Shown here: one piece after another, positions 59,242 through 64,000 of the stretch
Position numbering within the stretch: position 1 is the first letter of the stretch
Layout: each line of letters starts with the position of its first letter
Virus record (IMG/VR): IMGVR_UViG_3300023184_003179
Span: 24,587-88,586 of that record
Source of the DNA: a virus
DNA: 64,000 bases
Reading direction: 5' to 3' (one strand)
Notes under the pieces: model-generated
What the model was told of the DNA's origin: nothing
The model's input: only the letters and a program-made list of their open reading frames with translations
Database searches by the model: none
Made by a program: the position numbers and the translations under genes

Positions 59242-59970
59242 TTAAGAAACTGATATATATATACCTTTTAGTATAACAGCACCTTCATTATCTGATCTGA
59301 TTTGTGGTATACCTCCAAAAACCTTAATAGCCCTATCTTCTATAAAGATAGTTTGATAAAAAGAAAGGTCGTATAAGTATTGATATTTTAGGTTTCCAAG
59401 ATACCCAGTAACTGAGTTTTCATCATCTACAGAGAATGTTCTAATCCATAATTCTGTATTATTATTATATGTCTCTATCTCTAGATCATATCTAACATTA
59501 ACTATTGCACCAGGTTGTAATGTTTTAAAATTAATTCTTTTTGCAACTTGATTTAATAATGATACAGATTTATTTGGAAGATATTTCTCAATACTTTGTT
59601 CTTGATCTACATCTAAAAATATTGATACCCACCCATCGTCTCCTCTTTCTGGACCAATTTTTGTTTTATTTTGATTTGCGTTTTTATAATATGCCCATCC
59701 TTGATATTGACCAGAAGCACTTTCATATGATTGCCCACAACCCTTACCTGGATCTCCTTTAGGACCTTGTGGACCTACTTTGCCATCTTTTCCATCTTTA
59801 CCTGGTATTCCTCTTTCACCTTGTGGTCCTTGTAAACCTTGTGGTCCTTGTGGACCTATATCCCCTTTTTCTCCTTGGATTCCTGGAACAGCAATATACT
59901 CAATTAATTTTTCTTCTTGAACGGTTTCTGAATATTTTTTCTTTTTAGGAAAGTCCATGCTTTTAGTCAT
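59242..59970 (-). CDS. Collagen-like fibre protein
   Basis: A 242-residue protein. After a basic N-terminus, a run of about 16 Gly-X-Y triplets ([15 protein letters not shown] onward, ending GPKGDPGKG) forms a collagen-type triple helix, a common trimeric shaft in phage fibres. The C-terminal 150 residues are a beta-rich head ([39 protein letters not shown]), the likely trimerising and receptor-binding part. I take ATG 59970 because AGGA lies 6 nt before it; another ATG occurs at 59976. It lies below the third RGDTA gene. Confidence 0.75.
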   Translation of the reverse strand: MTKSMDFPKKKKYSETVQEEKLIEYIAVPGIQGEKGDIGPQGPQGLQGPQGERGIPGKDGKDGKVGPQGPKGDPGKGCGQSYESASGQYQGWAYYKNANQNKTKIGPERGDDGWVSIFLDVDQEQSIEKYLPNKSVSLLNQVAKRINFKTLQPGAIVNVRYDLEIETYNNNTELWIRTFSVDDENSVTGYLGNLKYQYLYDLSFYQTIFIEDRAIKVFGGIPQIRSDNEGAVILKGIYISVS

Positions 59971-59983
59971 GACCATTCCTAAA

Positions 59984-60073
59984 CTACTTTATTTTTGTCT
60001 TAAATATTTTTTTACCAATTTTAATAACTGGCGGTATGAGCGGTGTTGGTGTTGAAACCTTAATTACTGTCAT
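59984..60073 (-). CDS. 29-residue basic mini-protein
   Basis: ATG 60071-60073 shares a base with the stop of the gene above (TAATG) and follows AGGA at 5 nt. The frame gives a 29-residue peptide starting MTVIKVSTPTP, then IPPVIKIGKKIFKTKIK, carrying 7 Lys and no acidic residue. It fills an otherwise empty gap in the operon. Whether it is translated is unproven, but coupling and composition argue for it. It could be a small nucleic-acid or membrane-binding peptide. Confidence 0.4.
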   Translation of the reverse strand: MTVIKVSTPTPLIPPVIKIGKKIFKTKIK

Positions 60074-60471
60074 TATAGTCCTGGTGTTATGTCACTAAGG
60101 ACGCAGATAGTTCCAAGCACTGGAGTCCAGACCATATCTGCATCTGCTCCACTTCCACCCTCTATAGTTACCTGTAGGTCAAATTTTAACTCTGCAGCAA
60201 CTTGTTTATAGGCTGTACCCCAGTTTGAAGTAACTGATGCTGGCGCTGTGATTGTTGCTGTATGTCCGCTTACCTCTACCGCTAGGTCGTCTAGAAGATC
60301 TCCAACTGGATCATACGCTGTTGCTGTATATGTCCAGTCACTTGTATCAAAACCTGTAACTTCATCATCTTCTAGAAATTCTACAAGAAGTGTTGCTGTG
60401 TCTCCACGGACTACTGTCCATTGAATATTGGCTGGTGTAGCACCAAATTTTTCTATTATAGGAGCGCACAT
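60073..60471 (-). CDS. RGDTA/BppU-like baseplate protein, paralogue 3
   Basis: A 132-residue beta protein with NIQWTVVRGDTATLLVEF, DWTYTATAYDP and a late MVWTPVLGTICVL. Like the two other RGDTA proteins it has the VVRGDTA strand near residue 25 and another conserved strand near the end. It is the first gene of the leftward operon at the right side of the window. TGG-TATAAT lies 8 nt before ATG 60471 with no ribosome site, pointing to a leaderless mRNA. It may be a baseplate linker. Confidence 0.65.
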   Translation of the reverse strand: MCAPIIEKFGATPANIQWTVVRGDTATLLVEFLEDDEVTGFDTSDWTYTATAYDPVGDLLDDLAVEVSGHTATITAPASVTSNWGTAYKQVAAELKFDLQVTIEGGSGADADMVWTPVLGTICVLSDITPGL

Positions 60472-60479
60472 AATAATTG

Positions 60480-60488
60480 ATTATACCA
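60480..60488 (-). promoter_or_regulatory. Leaderless-type promoter of the leftward fibre block
   Basis: Minus-strand TGG-TATAAT, 8 nt before ATG 60471, no ribosome site. The -35 region falls within the base of the stem at 60500-60547, so the hairpin may compete with RNA polymerase. Confidence 0.6.
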
Positions 60489-60547
60489 TTAAATAAAAGG
60501 CTGAACACCTAGACGCAGTGGGGTGGGGGTAGAATCTAGGTGCCAGC
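60488..60547 (-). terminator. Long stem-loop with leftward U-tract
   Basis: CACCTAGA (60506-60513) pairs with TCTAGGTG (60535-60542), extended by GCTG (60500-60503) with CAGC (60544-60547) after a small bulge. The loop is 21 nt and G-rich (GTGGGGTGGGGGTAG). Read leftward, the stem is followed by CCTTTTATTT, like a terminator, though no gene lies immediately upstream. It could end an unseen leftward transcript or be an operator or origin element. Confidence 0.5.
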
Positions 60548-60803
60548 ATAAAAATTATAACATTATATTATAAATAGTATAAATAGGTATAAAAAGGACA
60601 TTTAGTATATTACGACCAGTGTATAAAAGTTTACCTAATTGTTACAATCCGATATGTCCGTTTTGTATTGTTTTATTACAAATGTCCAGGGTAGCGATAG
60701 TGTATACTTAAAATATATAAAGAAAAGAATAACTAGCAAGTTAATTTTAAATATTATCTTAATATATAGTATATAGTGTATAATTTAAATTGGGGTGATA
60801 TAA
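60548..60803 (+). other. Divergent intergenic region with repeated GGACAT motifs
   Basis: No gene of significance is visible in this AT-rich 256-bp stretch. It holds GGACATTT (60596-60603), ATGTCC (60654-60659) and AAATGTCC (60680-60687), that is, three copies of one motif in two orientations. A weak TATAAT (60779-60784) precedes the plus-strand operon, with GGGGTGAT at 60792-60799 as ribosome site. Together with the stem-loop to its left, it looks like a regulatory or origin region. Confidence 0.45.
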
Positions 60804-61535
60804 ATGTTTAAAAATGTAGATAAAAATATTGTCTTTTATCCAGTAAACGATACTGTCCCAAAATTTATTGATCCACCATACCCTTCATCAAAACATAATA
60901 TTCCACAGTGGTACAAAGATATTCCTAAGTATACAAATGGAGATAAAAGTTTTAAATTTTTAAATGGTCATAACTTAACAGTAAAATCATGTTTGCCAGT
61001 AGTTGATTCTTTAACTGCTGGTTATACTTTTGTTTTACATTGTGACGTTCAAGTTCATAGAGATGATCTTGGAAATGCTTTTTTTACATGGGCTTTAAAT
61101 CATCAAGGAATACCAGACATTGTTATAAAAAGAACAAAAGAAGAAAATTGTGCTTGGGATAATATAGAAGGATATGATAGTCTTGATTTTAATTGGTTTC
61201 CGTCTTGGAATATAAAAACTCCAAAAGGATATAGTTCAATTCTTGCTCATCCAATTAATCGCATTGATCTTCCATTTTATACTCTAGGAGGCATATTAGA
61301 TACAGATCGCTGGGGAGAGGCTGGAAATCATCCATTTTTATTAAAAAAAGGCTGGGAAGGAATTATTCCAAAAAATACACCAATAGTTCAAATAATTCCT
61401 TTTAAAAGAGATAGTTGGAAAAGTATAGTAGATCCAACAATGTTTAATGAAAATAGTAAAAATATGGTAATGCGTGATTCATACTTAAAAGATTATTATA
61501 AAAAATATATTTGGAGTAGTAAAAATTATAAATAA
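60804..61535 (+). CDS. Uncharacterised GYS/TPGTPI-type protein, paralogue 3 of 3, halogenase partner
   Basis: A 243-residue protein of the family seen also at 14675 and 54151. It has IPQWYKD (33-39), CLPVVDSLTAGY (63-74), NIKTPKGYSS (136-145), LDTD (165-168) and IPKNTPIVQIIPFKRDSW (188-205). The last block has the look of the final strands of a cupin-like barrel. It lies 27 bp upstream of the halogenase in the same direction, so co-transcription is nearly sure. It may supply a substrate, act on the halogenated product or guard it. I recognise no motif for a flavin reductase. Confidence 0.8.
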   Translation: MFKNVDKNIVFYPVNDTVPKFIDPPYPSSKHNIPQWYKDIPKYTNGDKSFKFLNGHNLTVKSCLPVVDSLTAGYTFVLHCDVQVHRDDLGNAFFTWALNHQGIPDIVIKRTKEENCAWDNIEGYDSLDFNWFPSWNIKTPKGYSSILAHPINRIDLPFYTLGGILDTDRWGEAGNHPFLLKKGWEGIIPKNTPIVQIIPFKRDSWKSIVDPTMFNENSKNMVMRDSYLKDYYKKYIWSSKNYK

Positions 61536-61562
61536 CTATTTGTTTTATAGAATTGGACTAAA

Positions 61563-63155
61563 ATGATAAATATAAATAAAATTGTAATAGTTGGTGCAGG
61601 ATCTGCTGGCTGGATGTCTGCTGCAACAATGGTAAAAGCATTCCCAGACAAAGAAATTGTTGTTATTGAATCTCCAGATTATCCAATTGTAGGTGTTGGA
61701 GAATCAACACTAGGTGCAATTACTGGATGGGCTGATTGGATTGGCATTGATGAAAAAGACTTTATGCCAGAAACAGATGCCGTATATAAAATGTCTATTA
61801 AGTTTACAGATTTTTATAAAAAAGATTCTGGATCATTTCATTATCCGTTTGGAAATGTATTTTTAAATGGCACGGTAAATGGCTTAAATGATTGGTATGT
61901 TAAAAAAGCAAAATTTCCAGATCTAGATGTCGCAGACTATGCTCGTACATTTTTTCCTGCATTAACTTTGGCAGAAAATAATAAACTTTCTTGGAATAAA
62001 AATGGAAAACTTGGCAACTTTAATTTTAAAAGAGATGTTGCATATCATTTTGATGCTACTAAATTTGGTTTGTGGTTAAAAAATAATTATTGTATTCCTC
62101 GTGGAGTAACAGTTATTTCAAAAACAGTTGAATCAATAAAAGTTAATAACAATGGTATTGAGTCTCTTGTTTTAAACGATGGATTACAACTTAGTGCAGA
62201 TTTATTTATTGATTGTACAGGTTTTAAGTCTATGCTTCTTGAAGGCGCTTTAAAAGAGCCATGGAAAGACTTTTCAGACATTCTTCCAAATAATAGCGCT
62301 TGGGCTACAAGGATTCCTTATATAGATAAAGAAATAGAAATGGAACCCTACACTAACTGCACTGCCATTAACAATGGATGGGTTTGGAATATTCCATCTT
62401 GGGAAAGAATTGGAACTGGATATGTATTTAGTGATAAATATGTAACTCCAGAAGAAGCGCTAAAAGAATTTAAAGAACATCTTTTGTCAGATAAAATGAC
62501 AATTTGTGACACAGATCGTGATGTAGAATCTTTTGAGTATAAATTAATTAAATTTAGAACTGGAATACACGAACGCACTTTTGTAAAAAATGTTGTTGCT
62601 ATTGGATTTGCAGCGGGATTTATTGAACCCCTTGAATCTAATGGGCTTTTTACTGTACATGAATTTTTAGATAAATTAGTAAAAACATTAAGTCGCAATA
62701 CAATAACACAATGGGATCGTGATGCCTACAATGTAAGCACTCATCTTCAGTATCTAACATTTTTAGAATTTGTTGCTCAGCATTATGCACTTTCAAATAG
62801 GGAAGATACAAAATATTGGCAAGACATTAGTAATAAAGTTTTTAACGAAGATTTTATAAAACTAGACACACCAAAGGTTTTTGGTTTCCATGATCTTTCT
62901 GATATACAACTTAATCGTCAAAGACATGAGGCACTTGGTGGCATACACTGCATTGCAACAGGACTTAACTATTTTCCAGTAAACAAAGATACAGTACAGC
63001 GCTGGGAACACCATCACGGAATTGATTACTATGAGCGTTGTCAAAAAACATGGGACACATGGAAAATATTTAGAAAGATTTGGCAAGAAGAATCAGATAA
63101 ATCTCCAACAATGTACCAGTGGCTAAAAGAAAACTATTATAGTGATAACCCATAG
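61563..63155 (+). CDS. Flavin-dependent tryptophan halogenase-type enzyme
   Basis: The 530-residue protein matches the length and motif order of PrnA/RebH-type halogenases. GAGSAG (11-16) begins the FAD-binding fold. GVGEST (44-49) is the second conserved flavin motif. K76 (VYKMSIKF) corresponds to catalytic Lys79 of PrnA. WVWNIP (273-278) is the WxWxIP signature that blocks monooxygenation. FIEPLES (353-359) holds the Glu (E355) equivalent to PrnA E346. So the enzyme appears intact. It would chlorinate or brominate Trp or an indole-containing molecule using reduced FAD. A flavin reductase is not encoded here. Upstream lies the family-3 paralogue. Confidence 0.9.
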   Translation: MININKIVIVGAGSAGWMSAATMVKAFPDKEIVVIESPDYPIVGVGESTLGAITGWADWIGIDEKDFMPETDAVYKMSIKFTDFYKKDSGSFHYPFGNVFLNGTVNGLNDWYVKKAKFPDLDVADYARTFFPALTLAENNKLSWNKNGKLGNFNFKRDVAYHFDATKFGLWLKNNYCIPRGVTVISKTVESIKVNNNGIESLVLNDGLQLSADLFIDCTGFKSMLLEGALKEPWKDFSDILPNNSAWATRIPYIDKEIEMEPYTNCTAINNGWVWNIPSWERIGTGYVFSDKYVTPEEALKEFKEHLLSDKMTICDTDRDVESFEYKLIKFRTGIHERTFVKNVVAIGFAAGFIEPLESNGLFTVHEFLDKLVKTLSRNTITQWDRDAYNVSTHLQYLTFLEFVAQHYALSNREDTKYWQDISNKVFNEDFIKLDTPKVFGFHDLSDIQLNRQRHEALGGIHCIATGLNYFPVNKDTVQRWEHHHGIDYYERCQKTWDTWKIFRKIWQEESDKSPTMYQWLKENYYSDNP

Positions 63156-63429
63156 AGATATTTGGAAAATAACCAAAAGGCTATTTGAAAAAAAATATTG
63201 GACAAAGACAAATACTATAGAATTTTGTGCATTTTCAACAAAACTAATGATTATTTTCCCAGGTCTGATATTTGGTATACAGTTCTGGTGGTTTTATTTA
63301 TTTGCATTGGCTTCAAGTCTTGCTTTAATTTTTACATCAACAGTAAAAACACTTCCAACTATTATTTACTTTAATATTGGATGGTGTATTTTAGCAACAG
63401 TAGCAATATCAAAACATTTTATTATTTAG
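63142..63429 (+). CDS. Small membrane protein downstream of halogenase
   Basis: A 95-residue protein starting with GTG 63142 that overlaps the halogenase stop (63155) by 14 bp. It has two to three hydrophobic segments: LMIIFPGLIFGIQFWWFYLF with ALASSLALIF, and IIYFNIGWCILATVAI. The N-terminus is basic (KITKRLFEKKYW). Overlap suggests translational coupling with the halogenase. It could be a transporter, a membrane anchor or a self-protection protein. It also resembles host membrane proteins of unknown function. It ends 8 bp inside a convergent minus-strand gene. Confidence 0.65.
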   Translation: MITHRDIWKITKRLFEKKYWTKTNTIEFCAFSTKLMIIFPGLIFGIQFWWFYLFALASSLALIFTSTVKTLPTIIYFNIGWCILATVAISKHFII

Positions 63430-63706
63430 AACGAGCAACGTAATCTAACAATACTTCATACATATGATCTAGTTTATCGCTAGTTGCTTTGCGAAGTTGT
63501 TTTGCGTCTTCTTGTTCTTTTTTAATCGCTCTAATTTCGTCACGCATTGAGGTTCCGCCGTTTGTTTTAGTTTCGGATCTAATGTCCTCTACGGCTTCGC
63601 GGATAGGTTTAATTTGAACTTTCACATACCACCGAATTCCACTAAGTACAATCGCTCCAATTGAGAGTAAAGTTAAAACAAAACCAGCCCATTCGGATGC
63701 AGTCAT
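63422..63706 (-). CDS. DUF2746-like membrane protein, holin candidate
   Basis: A 94-residue protein. Residues 6-24 (WAGFVLTLLSIGAIVLSGI) form one membrane helix, then a long charged coiled coil (REAVEDIRSETKTNGG onward to LDHMYEVLLDYVARS). Such proteins are common next to actinophage lysis genes and are listed as DUF2746 or putative holins. TGA-TATAAT ends 9 nt before ATG 63706 with no ribosome site. It lies far from the lysozyme gene at 53558, so a shared lysis cassette is not present. A spanin-like or membrane scaffolding role is possible. Confidence 0.65.
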   Translation of the reverse strand: MTASEWAGFVLTLLSIGAIVLSGIRWYVKVQIKPIREAVEDIRSETKTNGGTSMRDEIRAIKKEQEDAKQLRKATSDKLDHMYEVLLDYVARSK

Positions 63707-63715
63707 AATAAGATT

Positions 63716-63724
63716 ATTATATCA
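63716..63724 (-). promoter_or_regulatory. Leaderless-type promoter TGA-TATAAT
   Basis: Minus-strand extended -10 box 9 nt before ATG 63706, no ribosome site. It drives the DUF2746-like gene. Confidence 0.6.
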
Positions 63725-63734
63725 TTGTATGAGA

Positions 63735-63812
63735 TTAAATTTTTGCGGGAATTAGTAAAGCCGAAAATAGAGATACCAAACCAACATATGACATAATACT
63801 AATGCTACGCAT
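63735..63812 (-). CDS. 25-residue hydrophobic mini-ORF
   Basis: ATG 63810-63812 to TAA 63735-63737 encodes MRSISIMSYVGLV then SLFSALLIPAKI, which is one membrane-spanning stretch. No ribosome site is seen and it lies between two promoter regions, directly upstream of the DUF2746-like gene. It might be a small membrane toxin or pinholin-like peptide, or just a chance frame in AT-rich DNA. Confidence 0.25.
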   Translation of the reverse strand: MRSISIMSYVGLVSLFSALLIPAKI

Positions 63813-63846
63813 TTAAATAATGTCTAACTGGATGTAATATCTATGT

Positions 63847-63875
63847 TTGCTTACATTCCCGATATGGGTTATAAT
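63847..63875 (+). promoter_or_regulatory. Promoter TTGCTT-N17-TATAAT, leaderless GTG gene
   Basis: TTGCTT (63847-63852), 17-nt spacer, TATAAT (63870-63875). The start GTG at 63881 is 5 nt after the -10 box, so transcription would begin at about the start codon. The spacer contains TTACATTCCCGATATG, also seen with one C fewer at 60642-60656. Confidence 0.7.
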
Positions 63876-63880
63876 GGAGT

Positions 63881-64000
63881 GTGCTAGAAGCAATTAAACA
63901 AACCCTTACATCTGGTTTGATAGAAAAATTAAAGATACATCATAGTGTCTATAGACTTCCATGCACAAGTGAATTTCTAGAAGAATTAATTTCTAACACC
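63881..64000 (+). CDS. Start of a plus-strand gene, runs off the window
   Basis: GTG 63881 opens a frame of 40 codons to the right edge: LEAIKQTLTSGLIEK, LKIHHSVYRLPC, TSEFLEELISN. It is placed 5 nt after a very good promoter, consistent with a leaderless mRNA. The competing ATG at 63874 stops after a few codons. The family cannot be told from 40 residues. It begins another rightward block. Confidence 0.6.
   Translation, partial: MLEAIKQTLTSGLIEKLKIHHSVYRLPCTSEFLEELISNT

Noticed and set aside
60480-60803. tRNA or other structured RNA gene in the divergent gap
   Set aside because: The stem-loop lacks cloverleaf arms, a TPsiC-like motif and a CCA-type end. A terminator or operator fits better.

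Overview
The window looks like part of the genome of a large, AT-rich, long-tailed (siphovirus-type) tailed phage that infects an actinobacterium. It contains a complete virion module: terminase, portal, HK97-type protease and capsid, neck proteins, tail-tube protein, two tail-assembly chaperones, a 2045-residue tape measure and many tail-tip and fibre proteins. It also has a phage-encoded replisome. There are no rRNA or tRNA genes and no bacterial housekeeping genes. The host assignment is inference. It rests on several apparently leaderless genes, a class II ribonucleotide reductase, a DUF2746/holin-like membrane protein, and a secreted protein with a C-terminal helix that I associate from memory with small freshwater actinobacteria (acI/Nanopelagicales). 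Neither genome end is visible, and genes run off both edges.

Almost everything is on the minus strand and is read right to left. About 60.5-47 kb holds tail-fibre, decoration and adhesin genes: three RGDTA/BppU-like proteins, a collagen-like protein, a glycine-rich adhesin and two repeat-rich fibres. This stretch is interrupted by one plus-strand secreted lysozyme unit with its own promoter and terminator. Next come a B12-dependent ribonucleotide reductase (46.9-44.9 kb) and a 1154-residue LamG-like protein. Head genes follow at 41.4-36.4 kb: portal, protease with a nested scaffold, capsid. Neck and tail genes occupy 36.4-18 kb. Small Zn/HTH proteins lead into the replication and recombination block at 17.8-5 kb: DnaB-like helicase, CHC2/TOPRIM primase, SSB-like protein, DnaE-type polymerase, UvsX/RecA-like recombinase, small nucleases, Cas4-like nuclease and RuvC-like resolvase. 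The terminase pair lies at 5.0-2.7 kb, roughly 35 kb from portal and capsid. The left edge encodes two exported surface-type proteins.

The right end (60.8-63.4 kb) is a plus-strand accessory operon. It holds an uncharacterised approximately 243-residue protein, a full-length flavin-dependent tryptophan-halogenase-type enzyme with its key motifs intact, and a small membrane protein. Two further paralogues of the uncharacterised protein lie elsewhere, one beside the primase and helicase and one beside a SAM-methyltransferase-like gene. This halogenase plus three-paralogue set is my best candidate for an undescribed system.

Regulatory sequence is unusually readable. Many transcription units carry an extended -10 box (TGN-TATAAT). 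In one group of genes this box sits only 5-9 nt before the start codon with no Shine-Dalgarno, which suggests leaderless mRNAs. Others have a strong AGGAGG-type site. Two genes (lysozyme, ribonucleotide reductase) appear to have a hairpin at the very 5' end of the transcript. Five to six intrinsic-terminator-like hairpins are visible. All family assignments were made by reading motifs, and no database search was run.
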